This document shows positions 9,254 to 18,932 of a stretch of DNA of 51,895 nt, one piece after another. The stretch comes from Granulicatella sp. WM01 (GTDB taxonomy: Bacteria; Bacillota; Bacilli; Lactobacillales; Aerococcaceae): NCBI RefSeq assembly GCF_004570605.1, contig NZ_SPPB01000007.1, positions 1 through 51,895 of the forward strand, given 5' to 3'. Numbering within the stretch: position 1 is the stretch's first letter; every line of letters starts with the position of its first letter. The position numbers were made by a program, and so were the translations under genes. The notes under the pieces are model-generated. The model was given only the letters and a program-made list of their open reading frames with translations, was not told the origin of the DNA and ran no database searches.

Positions 9254-9733
9254 ATGCACATTAATGACTGGATAAACAGACTACACTTAGAACCTCATCC
9301 AGAAGGTGGCTATTTTAAACAAACCTATAAATCTTTAGAAACAACTCAATTAAGTGACGGTAGACTTCGTTTTTTATCAAGTTCCATTCTATTTCTATTA
9401 ACTTCTAGTAACCCATCTCATTTTCACAGATTAAAATCTGATGAAATATGGTACTATCATCATGGTCATCCTCTTACTATTCATTTGTTACACCCAAACG
9501 GCACCTATCAACAAGTCATACTTGGCTTAGATCACCACCTACAATATAAAGTGCCTAAAGGAACTATCTTTGGTTCCACCGTCAATAGTACAAATCCAGA
9601 CGATTTTGCTATTGTAAGTTGTAGTGTTACACCTGCATTTGAATACGCAGACTTTGAACTATTTACAAAAGAGCAACTTTATGCACTCTATCCTAACCAT
9701 GCCGAAATTATTAACACTCTAACGTATGACTAA
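9254..9733 (+). CDS. cupin superfamily protein (DUF985)
   Basis: 159-aa predicted cytosolic cupin. It begins INDWINRLHLEPHPEGGYFK, the typical opening of the DUF985/Cupin_5 family, and contains SSILFLLTSSNPSHFHRLKSDE split across the first cupin motif (SHFHRLKSDEIWYYHHG). GSTVNS and FAIVSCSVTPAFEYADFEL follow towards the C-terminus. The histidines of SHFH and YHHG could bind metal. A perfect AGGAGG (9241-9246) fixes the ATG at 9254; an upstream in-frame TTG at 9236 lies inside the terminator and is rejected. The substrate is unknown; some relatives are sugar or ureidoglycolate-type cupins, but nothing here decides. Confidence 0.85.
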   Translation: MHINDWINRLHLEPHPEGGYFKQTYKSLETTQLSDGRLRFLSSSILFLLTSSNPSHFHRLKSDEIWYYHHGHPLTIHLLHPNGTYQQVILGLDHHLQYKVPKGTIFGSTVNSTNPDDFAIVSCSVTPAFEYADFELFTKEQLYALYPNHAEIINTLTYD

Positions 9734-9756
9734 TCTTTTTAATACGCTTAAACAAT

Positions 9757-9830
9757 GCAAATAAATCATGTTGGTAAATTATCTGTTCACCAACATGATT
9801 ATTTTTATATGATTAAGTGAAATAACTCTG
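9757..9830 (-). repeat. MITE-like dispersed hairpin element, copy 2 (reverse orientation)
   Basis: A 12-bp perfect stem, AATCATGTTGGT (9764-9775) with ACCAACATGATT (9789-9800), is followed on the + strand by ATTTTTATATGATTAAGTGA. That is the reverse complement of the CACTTAATTATATAAAAAT segment of the 30133 copy. It is 23 bp after the cupin stop and could double as its terminator. Confidence 0.75.
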
Positions 9831-9944
9831 TTTCTTATCCGCATCATTTGATAAAGTTCCATAACTAATAGCTATTTTTTGTATAATCAAAAATTATAGA
9901 TTTTATTTCATATTTAAAAAATGAATAAATCGGGGTTAGAAAAA

Positions 9945-9975
9945 ACGTGTTGATATTTACCGACACATTTTTTTA
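9945..9975. repeat. degenerate hairpin resembling the dispersed element
   Basis: ACGTGTTGATATTTACCGACACATT keeps only the GTGTTG/CGACAC core of the family stem and no recognisable flank. It is either an old remnant or an unrelated short hairpin at the end of the decayed lipoprotein gene. Confidence 0.3.
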
Positions 9976-10006
9976 CTCACTATTAAAACAATATACACTA
10001 CTCCAA

Positions 10007-10567
10007 CTATTTAATAGCCTTATATTTGCCACCAAATTGATCAATAATCCCATGCTGATTGTTGACTGTAAATAAAAATAAATCTTCTGCTTGCATATTA
10101 TCTTTCTCAAGATATTTTCCTTTTTCTTTATTCCATTCCATTTTTACTTACCAAGTACTATGCGTAGCATTAGATGCTTCAATGGTAGGATTATAAAACA
10201 CTATATATACTTACCCGTATCTTGCCTGATAGCTCGGAACACCTTGTTTAAATCCTCTTAAAGTCACTTGCCCTTTTTCAGCATCTTCTTTATAAAAGTC
10301 TAGTGCATTTTCATCTAAAAGTCAATACAAGTCATATCTAGAAGATAAGTATTTACTAACTGTTTCTAAGCGAACTATTTTCTTAATATCTAAACTGACA
10401 ACTACTTTATCTTCTTCAAATGTAATACTTTGGATAGTTGTGTTTTTATCAACACTTTCAAGCTTACCATTCTTAAACGCATTCTCATTTACGTCAGACA
10501 CCTGTTTGGAGCATACCCCTGATAAAACAACACTTATTAATATAAACAACATATATAATTTTTTCAT
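10007..10567 (-). pseudogene. decayed lipoprotein gene
   Basis: The reading frame starts at ATG 10567 with a lipoprotein-like signal (MKKLYMLFILISVVLSGVC). It runs to TGA at 10324-10322 and continues sensibly in the same frame (LLDENALDFYKEDAEKGQV then TLRGFKQGVPSYQARYG) to a TAG at 10203. Coding sense resumes in another frame (FYNPTIEASNATHSTW, stop, VKMEWNKEKGKYLEKDN) through DQFGGKYKAIK and TAG at 10007. That gives at least two in-frame stops and one frameshift in about 185 codons. The lipobox is poor (GVC instead of GC). The parent family was not recognised; it looks like a small secreted lipoprotein. Confidence 0.7.
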
Positions 10568-10754
10568 AATCCATCTCTTGATTACTTTAATTTGTTTAAT
10601 CACTTTAATTAGGTATATCCAAAGACAACATACTACTGTCCATTCTTTCTGTCAATACATTTTATCATATTTATTTTATTTTTTTTATGCTATTCAAACA
10701 ATTTAGTTAAATTTTTATATTTATCTTTACTTATTTATTCACTAATTTTAAGTT

Positions 10755-10798
10755 ATGCTAAAGAGGTTACGCATTTATTCGCATAACCTCTTTAGCAT
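10755..10798 (-). terminator. hairpin downstream of alpha/beta hydrolase gene
   Basis: ATGCTAAAGAGGTTA (10755-10769) pairs perfectly with TAACCTCTTTAGCAT (10784-10798). It is 43 bp past the hydrolase stop. The T-tract on the - side is modest. Confidence 0.65.
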
Positions 10799-10840
10799 GT
10801 GGCTTTTAAATACCTAAAATGTTGTGCTAGATAATGTATA

Positions 10841-11605
10841 CTATCTATTAATCTGCCCTATCCAATGTTCAATAATACTTAATGTTTTAGGCATATATTT
10901 TCCAAAACAATACATGTGGTCTGCACCTGTAATAGATACTAAAAGTGATTTAGGATAGTTTATAGCCGTTTTTCTAGCAATAGCTGAGACTGTCATTTTA
11001 TCGTTTGAACCAGTTATAATTAAAACTGGACATGTGATTTTAGTATAATCAACGTAGGCTGCTTTTTCCTTATCAAAAAACGGCAGTGCCATTTGCGTAT
11101 ATACTAGCCCTGATTCTGGAACGAGAGTTGAAAAAATTTTTTCTTTCGCTTCATACTCTTGCTCGTTCATACAGTATGTAAAAAATGGTTTCTTATAAGG
11201 TGGCATGGGCTTTTTCCAAAATCCCCAACGTAAAAAATGTTTAATAAAACTTTTTACCATGCTTGGATAAAATGCAAATATATCTGGAGTTGGAGCAGGC
11301 CCCATTAAAATCATTCCTTTTACTCTCGTGCGAGCAGCAACTAGTTGTGCAATCAAACACCCTAAAGAATGTCCTAATATGATGGGTTCATCATCTAATT
11401 GTCCAATGTAGTCTACTAAATCATTCACATAATCTGTCAAGCTTACTGTTCCCACTTTTTCAAAACATTCCTCATAAGACAAATCATGATACCTTAAACT
11501 TGGTGTATGTACCGTTAAATGATAGTCTTCTAATTTTCTTGCAAATTCTCCCCACGTGTTCCCATTGCACCATGTACCATGGATTAATACGATATGTTTT
11601 GTCAT
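10841..11605 (-). CDS. alpha/beta-fold hydrolase
   Basis: 254-aa predicted cytosolic hydrolase of the alpha/beta superfamily. The N-terminal oxyanion region is HIVLIHGTWCNGNTW, the nucleophile elbow is GHSLGC (about residue 89-94), the acid region is IITGSNDKMT and the catalytic histidine is in GADHMYCFGKY. The start is taken at the ATG at 11605 (MTKHIVLIHG), preceded by AAAGGA. A longer frame to 11704 would add a 33-residue hydrophobic, AT-rich leader with no ribosome binding site and is rejected. It stands alone between two hairpins. The substrate cannot be inferred; esterase or thioesterase activity is possible. Confidence 0.85.
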   Translation of the reverse strand: MTKHIVLIHGTWCNGNTWGEFARKLEDYHLTVHTPSLRYHDLSYEECFEKVGTVSLTDYVNDLVDYIGQLDDEPIILGHSLGCLIAQLVAARTRVKGMILMGPAPTPDIFAFYPSMVKSFIKHFLRWGFWKKPMPPYKKPFFTYCMNEQEYEAKEKIFSTLVPESGLVYTQMALPFFDKEKAAYVDYTKITCPVLIITGSNDKMTVSAIARKTAINYPKSLLVSITGADHMYCFGKYMPKTLSIIEHWIGQINR

Positions 11606-11735
11606 TTTCCTAGTCCTTTTCACTTGAATTTTAATGATGCTTTCATACTTTATAAAAGCTAAAAACAACACTACATAAAAGATATTGTTTTTTTCAAACA
11701 GCATTTTTTCTTCTCTGTATAGGCTTAATATAAAG

Positions 11736-11774
11736 TCACATCACATTTTTCTCTATTTTAAAAATGTGATGTGA
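11736..11774 (-). terminator. hairpin downstream of nrdE
   Basis: TCACATCACATTTTT (11736-11750) pairs perfectly with AAAAATGTGATGTGA (11760-11774), 113 bp past the nrdE stop. A T6 run follows on the + strand, so it may be bidirectional. Confidence 0.65.
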
Positions 11775-11886
11775 TTTTTTCTATTATATTGTCAACACTC
11801 TGAGTAAGAAAGAGATTCTTCCTCACTTTTTTGTTATCATATAAGATAGCTCATGTTTAATTCACTAGCACGATGTATCTATTTGG

Positions 11887-14070
11887 TTAAATTGTACAAC
11901 TTTCACAGTTATTACTTCCAATTTCTTCTGAATTTTCAGTAAATGTACGTACATAATAAATAGATTTCACACCTTTTTTCCATGCATAATAACGCAAAAT
12001 ATTCAAATCTCTAGTTGTCATCTTAGATGTGCGTCCTTTTTTCCATTCATACATGCCTTCTGGAATATCTGATCGCATAAATAGCGTTAAACTCATGCCT
12101 TGATCAATATGTTTTTGTGCCACAGCATACACATCAATTACTTTACGCATGTCAATGTCATAAGCTGATTTATAATACGGCAGTGTATCATTAGATAAAT
12201 AAGGTGCAGGATAATAAGTTTTTCCTGTTTTCTTTTCTTGACGTTCTTCAATAAGACGTGTAATAGGATGTAGACTCGCTGTCGCTTCGTTTACATAACT
12301 AATTGATCCTGTTGGTGCAATCGCTAATCTATTTTGGTGATATAAACCATGCTCATGAATATCCGCTTTTAATTGTTCCCAGTCTTTAATGGTTGGTATG
12401 CCAACATGTTCAAATAATTTCTTCACTTTATCAAATTGGAATACAAACTCGCCTTGCGTATACGTATCAAAATATTCGCCCGTATAATATTTAGAACGTT
12501 CAAAATTATAGAAACTTTCTCCACGTTCTTTTGCAATGGTATTACTTGCCTTAAGTGTATAATAATTCAGTGCTAAGAAATACGCATCAGTAAACTCAAT
12601 AGATTCTGGGCTACCATATTCCATTTGGTTTAAGGCAAACATCCCATGTAGATTCATAGCACCCAAACCAATTGTATGAGCTTTATCATTCCCATTTTTT
12701 ACAGTTGGAACAGATACAATACTAGAAGAATCCGTTACATAGGTTAAAGCACGTACCATTGTTTCCACAGATAAGCCAAAATCTGATGAGGCCATTAAAT
12801 TAGGAATATTGGTAGAACCAAGATTACAACTAATATCAGTTCCCATAACTTCATATTCTTGTGCATCATTGATAACAGAATATTGTTGTACTTGCAAAAT
12901 TTCAGAGCATAAGTTACTCATAATAATTTTCCCGTCAATAGGATTAGAGCGATTTGCCGTATCAATATTCACAATGTAAGGATACCCTGATTCCTGTTGC
13001 AATTTACTAATTTCATTTTCTAATTCACGTGCTTGAATTTTTGATTTTTTTATGCGAGGGTTATTCACTAAATTATCATATTCTTTTGTAATATCCACAT
13101 AAGAAAATGGTCTACCATACTCACGTTCAACATCATAAGGACTAAATAAATACATAATACTGTCTTTTGCCACTAATTCATAAAACTTGTCTGGTACAAC
13201 TAAGCCAAGAGAAAGTGTTTTAACACGTATTTTTTCATCAGCATTTTCTTTTTTAGTTGATAAAAAGGACACAATATCCGGGTGAAATACGTTTAAGTAA
13301 ACAGCACCTGCTCCATTACGCTGTCCCAATTGATTAGAGTAACTAAAGCTATCTTCTAATAATTTCATGACCGGAACAATACCACTTGAAGCATTTTCAA
13401 TTTTTTTAATTGGATCTCCTGCTGCACGAATATTGCTTAACGAAACCCCTACGCCTCCACCGATACGGGAAAGTTGTAAGGCACTATTGATTGCTCTACC
13501 AATACTATTCATATCATCTGTCACTTGAATAAGGAAACATGACACCAATTCTCCACGTCTTTTACGTCCTGCATTTAAAAATGTGGGTGTTGCTGGTTGA
13601 TAGCGTTGATGAATCATTTCAGTAGCCAACTGACTAGCTAATTTTTCGTCCCCATTAGCTAAATATAACGCACAAAATACAATTCTATCTTCATAACGCT
13701 CCAAATAACGTTTACCATCATTTGTTTTCATCGCATATTGTGTATAAAACTTAAATGCTGCCATAAATGATTTAAATCTGAATTTTTTCCGATATGTTAC
13801 TGTCATCAACTCTTTAACAAATTCTCGACTGTATTTGTCTAAAAAGTCTTTCTCTAAATAGTCGTGATCAATTAAATAATCTAATTTTTCATCTAATGTA
13901 TAGAAAAATACAGTATTTGGATTAACATGCTCTAAAAAGTATGCACGTGCAGCTTCTTTATCTTTATGCATAGGAATTTTTCCGTCTACAGGACGATTTA
14001 ATTCATTATTTAATTTGAAGTAAGTGACTTCATGCATTTGATTAACAACTTTTGGTTTATCCAAGTTCAT
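11887..14070 (-). CDS. nrdE: class Ib ribonucleoside-diphosphate reductase alpha subunit
   Basis: 727-aa large subunit that reduces NDPs to dNDPs using a radical supplied by the NrdF dimanganese-tyrosyl cofactor. Class Ib features are a short N-terminus, PTFLNAGRKRRGELVSCFL (active-site cysteine region, about 155-175), SNLCSEILQ (about 384-392, second active cysteine), and the C-terminal redox pair CESC three residues from the end, which thioredoxin/NrdH re-reduces. The start overlaps the nrdI stop by 14 bp. The partner gene nrdF and nrdH are not present downstream (a hairpin and a hydrolase follow), so they must be elsewhere. NrdR boxes upstream of nrdI should control both genes. Confidence 0.96.
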   Translation of the reverse strand: MNLDKPKVVNQMHEVTYFKLNNELNRPVDGKIPMHKDKEAARAYFLEHVNPNTVFFYTLDEKLDYLIDHDYLEKDFLDKYSREFVKELMTVTYRKKFRFKSFMAAFKFYTQYAMKTNDGKRYLERYEDRIVFCALYLANGDEKLASQLATEMIHQRYQPATPTFLNAGRKRRGELVSCFLIQVTDDMNSIGRAINSALQLSRIGGGVGVSLSNIRAAGDPIKKIENASSGIVPVMKLLEDSFSYSNQLGQRNGAGAVYLNVFHPDIVSFLSTKKENADEKIRVKTLSLGLVVPDKFYELVAKDSIMYLFSPYDVEREYGRPFSYVDITKEYDNLVNNPRIKKSKIQARELENEISKLQQESGYPYIVNIDTANRSNPIDGKIIMSNLCSEILQVQQYSVINDAQEYEVMGTDISCNLGSTNIPNLMASSDFGLSVETMVRALTYVTDSSSIVSVPTVKNGNDKAHTIGLGAMNLHGMFALNQMEYGSPESIEFTDAYFLALNYYTLKASNTIAKERGESFYNFERSKYYTGEYFDTYTQGEFVFQFDKVKKLFEHVGIPTIKDWEQLKADIHEHGLYHQNRLAIAPTGSISYVNEATASLHPITRLIEERQEKKTGKTYYPAPYLSNDTLPYYKSAYDIDMRKVIDVYAVAQKHIDQGMSLTLFMRSDIPEGMYEWKKGRTSKMTTRDLNILRYYAWKKGVKSIYYVRTFTENSEEIGSNNCESCTI

Positions 14071-14422
14071 TCACCTTTTCCTTAAAAAATTTCACATCAT
14101 AGTCTGATCCTTGAAACTCAAACAGATGCAACAAAGGCACATGATAGTCTTGTGCCAAGTCTTTTGCAGTAAAGCAAAATAATGTGTTAAAATTTCGATT
14201 CCCTCCACCTGCAACACCTTTTAAATAAGATTGATTATGCCCTGTTTCAATAAAATCATTTAAAATACTTGTTGCTTCTTTTTCATAGGTCGGTGCTACA
14301 ATCACATAAGGTTCATAAATTTCTTGAAAAGCATTGTCTAATGTGATTTCAAGACTATCCATGCCTAATTTTTTAACAAATTTTCTTGTTTGCCCTGTCA
14401 TAGACATATATACAATTTTCAT
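14057..14422 (-). CDS. nrdI: flavodoxin-like NrdI, activator of class Ib RNR
   Basis: 121-aa FMN-binding protein that supplies oxidant for assembling the Mn2-tyrosyl radical in NrdF. The flavodoxin phosphate loop is at the N-terminus (YMSMTGQTRKFVKKL), and the isoalloxazine-binding loop contains GVAGGGNRNFN (about 67-78), typical of NrdI. GGAGGTG precedes the ATG. The gene overlaps nrdE by 14 bp and begins the transcript. Two NrdR-type boxes lie about 62 and 96 bp upstream of the start. Confidence 0.95.
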   Translation of the reverse strand: MKIVYMSMTGQTRKFVKKLGMDSLEITLDNAFQEIYEPYVIVAPTYEKEATSILNDFIETGHNQSYLKGVAGGGNRNFNTLFCFTAKDLAQDYHVPLLHLFEFQGSDYDVKFFKEKVNELG

Positions 14423-14483
14423 GTTGTCACACCTCCATTACTCTTAAAACATTATAGCAACCCTAAACATGTTTTTCAAGAAA

Positions 14484-14533
14484 AACACACAATATATTGT
14501 GTGTTATTTTTAAAACTATTCAATATATCGTAT
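14484..14533 (-). promoter_or_regulatory. pair of NrdR boxes upstream of nrdI
   Basis: Box 1 is ACACAATATATTGTGT (14487-14502), the core of a 22-bp perfect palindrome at 14484-14505, and fits the NrdR consensus acaCwATATaTwGtgt. Box 2 is a weaker ATTCAATATATCGTAT (14518-14533). The centres are 31 bp apart, the three-helical-turn spacing seen at NrdR-regulated operons. NrdR (with ATP/dATP) should repress nrdIE. Confidence 0.85.
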
Positions 14534-14586
14534 GAATTCCTTGTTTTTTTCTTTATCTACATTGAACGTATTAAACTTTTTTAGTG

Positions 14587-14630
14587 AAATAGCATGAAAC
14601 CAATGCTGTTCACATGATTTCGTGCTATTT
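14587..14630 (-). terminator. hairpin downstream of camS
   Basis: AAATAGCATGAAA (14587-14599) pairs with TTTCGTGCTATTT (14618-14630) with one G-T type mismatch. It is 30 bp past the camS stop and separates it from nrdI. Confidence 0.55.
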
Positions 14631-14660
14631 TAAATTTTACTCAACATGATGTACATATCA

Positions 14661-15725
14661 TTAATTTAAAACAATTGAATGGTATGTATTTTCTCCTGCT
14701 CTTTTATAGACAACTAATTCTGTACCTCGAACCGTTTCTACTCGAATTTTCACAGATAATTCGCTAGCAGAATAAGTCATACCTGCTTGTTCAACTAAAA
14801 ACTGTTCAAATGCAATCATTTCAGCTTGTCCATAAAATTGCGTAGTAATTTTAATATCTAGCTCACTCATAGCGCCGTCAGTAAATGTTGCATTCCCAAC
14901 AATCCCATTTAAGTTTGGGAAAAATTTTTCTACATTACGTTTAAATGCTATAAATACACTAGATTCTTCAGTTTTATCTGTTTCAAGCGGAAAAACCCGT
15001 TTTTGTAACTTTGTATTGCTCCATTTAGATACACTTGTTCCACTATTTGATGTAGCTGTAGCAAAATAAGTTCCATGAGATAACCCATTATCAACAGATT
15101 GCTTAAATAGTCCAAACATAATTGGAATAGAATCAAATCCTTCTTTGGCACGTAAGAGCGGCAATAATTGGTTAACTATTTCTTTTCCTTTTGCCAGCAA
15201 TTCCTCATCTGTTAAAGTCGCACTTGCTGTTGTTTTAGGGTTTAACGCTAGTCCAATACTTACTCCAGAAAACTCATAATTGCCATTATTTAAAATCATG
15301 TAGTCTTGCTCTAAAATTGTACTAATCAACATATTATTTTCTTGCTTACTATTTAACCCATTAGGATTTTCTTGACTTTTTACGGCTAACCAATGATTAA
15401 TCTCTTCATTCGTAATAAATTGACCTTCAATAAAATAAAATTGAGATGGATTGAACTCTGATTTTGATAAATTCATTAACCCTATTTCAAATGCAGAAAT
15501 ATTTTCAACTGTAGCTAGTTCCAACGTATATCCTCGTGTTGATGACGTACGGTATTTTCCATCAATAAACAGCATACGATAATCCCCTGATTGATTAGCT
15601 ATCGTTGATGTTACTGCATCTGTTTGTTTTTTATCACGTGTTACTTCACTAGTATTTTTTTGTGTACACGCACTCAAAAGTGCTATCGTACACAAAAATA
15701 ATACACTTTTTTTAATCATTCTCAC
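14661..15725 (-). CDS. camS: CamS-type sex pheromone lipoprotein
   Basis: About 354-aa lipoprotein of the CamS family (PF07537). It has a positively charged start, a hydrophobic core and lipobox LLSAC, with the mature protein starting at the cysteine of CTQKNTSEV. Family-like stretches include SGDYRMLFIDGKYRTSSTRG and, near the C-terminus, FLVEQAGMTYSASELSVKIR. In enterococci and staphylococci the C-terminal residues of such signal peptides are processed into plasmid-conjugation pheromones (cAM373 type). The equivalent here would be TIALLSA, which is an inference. I place the start at GTG 15725 (GGAG 7 nt upstream); ATG 15719 is an alternative and TTG 15731 is too close to the site. It follows ligA, as in many Firmicutes, with a MITE copy between them. 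Confidence 0.85.
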   Translation of the reverse strand: MRMIKKSVLFLCTIALLSACTQKNTSEVTRDKKQTDAVTSTIANQSGDYRMLFIDGKYRTSSTRGYTLELATVENISAFEIGLMNLSKSEFNPSQFYFIEGQFITNEEINHWLAVKSQENPNGLNSKQENNMLISTILEQDYMILNNGNYEFSGVSIGLALNPKTTASATLTDEELLAKGKEIVNQLLPLLRAKEGFDSIPIMFGLFKQSVDNGLSHGTYFATATSNSGTSVSKWSNTKLQKRVFPLETDKTEESSVFIAFKRNVEKFFPNLNGIVGNATFTDGAMSELDIKITTQFYGQAEMIAFEQFLVEQAGMTYSASELSVKIRVETVRGTELVVYKRAGENTYHSIVLN

Positions 15726-15870
15726 ATTCAATCTCCTAACTTCCTGTACATTTCCATTTCTTATGTATTATATCATATCTTCTATAGCATTCCAAAAAAA
15801 TAATGATGAAAAAACGAACGGAAAAAATTGAAAATCAATGAAAGCTGTATAGTATCTGCACATTATAACT

Positions 15871-15957
15871 TGTCGTCAAATTATATTGGTAAACAACTTA
15901 ATGATATAAAATAATCGTGTTAGCGAACACTTTTTGTCCACCAACACGATTTCTTGT
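15871..15957 (+). repeat. MITE-like dispersed element, copy 3 (best conserved ends)
   Basis: It begins TCGTCAAATTATATTGGTAA (from 15873), 19 of 20 identical to the ISL3 end at 51599. It ends in the hairpin AATCGTGTTAGCGAACA ... CCACCAACACGATT plus TCTTGTA, which matches the opposite IS end at 588-637. So it joins both IS ends without the transposase. It is inserted between ligA and camS. Confidence 0.8.
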
Positions 15958-16036
15958 AAACTCCACTTTACATGCCGAAGCTACACAGTTTTAAAGTCAC
16001 TTCTTAAAAATGTTTTTTAACTTCTAAGAAAGTCAT

Positions 16037-18043
<2,007 letters not shown>

Positions 18044-18112
18044 TTACTCCTTGCTGATTTATCCTCTTTAAAATCTTACTCATTTTACCATTTTTCACCT
18101 AAGATTTCATGC

Positions 18113-18137
18113 AAAAAAATTCATCTATAAGATGAAT
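18113..18137 (-). terminator. intrinsic terminator of the tiny membrane ORF operon
   Basis: Read on the - strand, ATTCATC, loop TTATA, GATGAAT and then a T7 run. It lies 45 bp past the stop at 18181 and just before ligA, closing the small operon. Confidence 0.65.
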
Positions 18138-18180
18138 GGAGGTAAAATCTACTATTATCCGAGTTTCATAATAACTCTGC

Positions 18181-18387
18181 CTATGTTATAAACATCTCCA
18201 ACAAAACTAAATACACCACATAAAACATTATACAGAGAAATTGTTTTTTAACATAAAATCTACCTTTTTTATTTTTCTCATTATAAAGTAAATACAAATA
18301 CATCAAGATAAGAAAAAATAACATGTTTAACCAAATCAAAAGTCTAATAAATTGATAATTACCTTCATTTTTTATCAAACAAACCAT
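18181..18387 (-). CDS. small membrane protein, unknown (third of three)
   Basis: 68 aa with two hydrophobic segments (about 13-34, FIRLLIWLNMLFFLILMYLYLL split at its ends, and about 48-66, FLCIMFYVVYLVLLEMFI), separated by a basic loop NEKNKKGRFYVKKQ. No family was recognised. It overlaps the preceding 51-aa ORF by 23 bp. The ATG at 18387 has AGGTG about 12 nt upstream; an in-frame TTG slightly downstream is an alternative. Overlapping arrangement, shared promoter and terminator argue for a real gene. Confidence 0.5.
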   Translation of the reverse strand: MVCLIKNEGNYQFIRLLIWLNMLFFLILMYLYLLYNEKNKKGRFYVKKQFLCIMFYVVYLVLLEMFIT

Positions 18388-18520
18388 ACATTACAGTAAC
18401 ACCTAAAAAAATCGCCGGAACTTTAACATACCAAATGAACTCTTTATTAAACAAAAGTGCTCCTAAAAAACTAAATAGGCAGAAAATAAACGTTGTTATA
18501 AATATTTTTTTATAGTTCAT
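18365..18520 (-). CDS. 51-aa two-helix membrane peptide, unknown
   Basis: Starts MNYKKIFITTFIFCLF and ends VTVMYGLFDKK. Residues 5-22 and about 29-46 are hydrophobic, joined by FNKEFIWYVKVP. It begins 8 nt after the stop of the upstream 26-codon ORF and overlaps the downstream 68-aa ORF. No homologue was recognised. It is too short for most automated gene calls. The compact head-to-tail packing supports expression as part of a small membrane operon. Confidence 0.5.
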   Translation of the reverse strand: MNYKKIFITTFIFCLFSFLGALLFNKEFIWYVKVPAIFLGVTVMYGLFDKK

Positions 18521-18527
18521 TAGAAAT

Positions 18528-18608
18528 TTATTCTCCCATTATAACAATTCCACTAAACGATAAACCAACTAAACCACTAATCACATATTTTTTTAATTTC
18601 TTATTCAT
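18528..18608 (-). CDS. 26-aa hydrophobic peptide, first ORF of mini-operon
   Basis: The predicted peptide is basic at the N-terminus (MNKKLKKYVISG) with one short hydrophobic stretch (LVGLSFSGIVIMG). GGAG sits 9 nt before the ATG at 18608. It could be a leader or signalling peptide, a small toxin-like membrane peptide, or simply a translational leader for the next two ORFs. Sequence alone does not decide. Confidence 0.4.
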   Translation of the reverse strand: MNKKLKKYVISGLVGLSFSGIVIMGE

Positions 18609-18715
18609 AAACATTTACTCCTTGGTAAAATAAATAATAAAAAGCAGGTTTATAACTAAAATTAAATATACATCGGTATCTCTTTCTTTCAAAAAATCTA
18701 ATAATACTTAATGAA

Positions 18716-18724
18716 AGTATAGCA
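18716..18724 (-). promoter_or_regulatory. extended -10 promoter for the tiny ORF operon
   Basis: On the - strand TGCTATACT is an extended -10 (TGnTATAcT) about 110 bp before the 26-aa ORF. A TTGACT lies upstream but at 22 bp, too far for an optimal -35, so the extended -10 is the better argument. Confidence 0.45.
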
Positions 18725-18798
18725 CATAAAACGCAGAGTGCCCAGTCAAATTTGTAAATCGTATGTGCCTTTGATTTTGAGAAATTTACAAATCAAAA

Positions 18799-18845
18799 TC
18801 ATGTCAACAAACTTTTTGTTCACCAACACGGTTTACTATGCACCA
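18799..18845 (+). repeat. MITE-like dispersed element, copy 4 (truncated)
   Basis: AATCATGTCAACAAAC ... TTTTTGTTCACCAACACGG, then TTTACTATGCACC, follows the IS-end sequence at 591-640 including the last bases (TTGTACACC versus CTATGCACC). The left part with the other IS end is not recognisable. It lies right after the terminator of the ECF operon. Confidence 0.7.
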
Positions 18846-18850
18846 AAAAA

Positions 18851-18890
18851 TTGCGAGAAATCTTCGTTTATAAATGAAGGTTTCTCGCAA
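18851..18890 (-). terminator. intrinsic terminator of the ECF/ABC operon
   Basis: TTGCGAGAAA (18851-18860) pairs with TTTCTCGCAA (18881-18890) with an inner CTTC/GAAG extension. A T6 run follows on the - strand. The left arm and loop (GCGAGAAATCTTCGTTTATA) recur almost exactly at 28157, so this terminator is itself a repeated sequence. Confidence 0.85.
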
Positions 18891-18932
18891 TGTCAATATA
18901 TCAGTCTAGAAAATGTTTATTTTTGTATAGAT

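Noticed and set aside
11606-11704. N-terminal extension of the alpha/beta hydrolase
   Set aside because: No ribosome binding site at the upstream start; the ATG at 11605 has AAAGGA and gives the normal family start.
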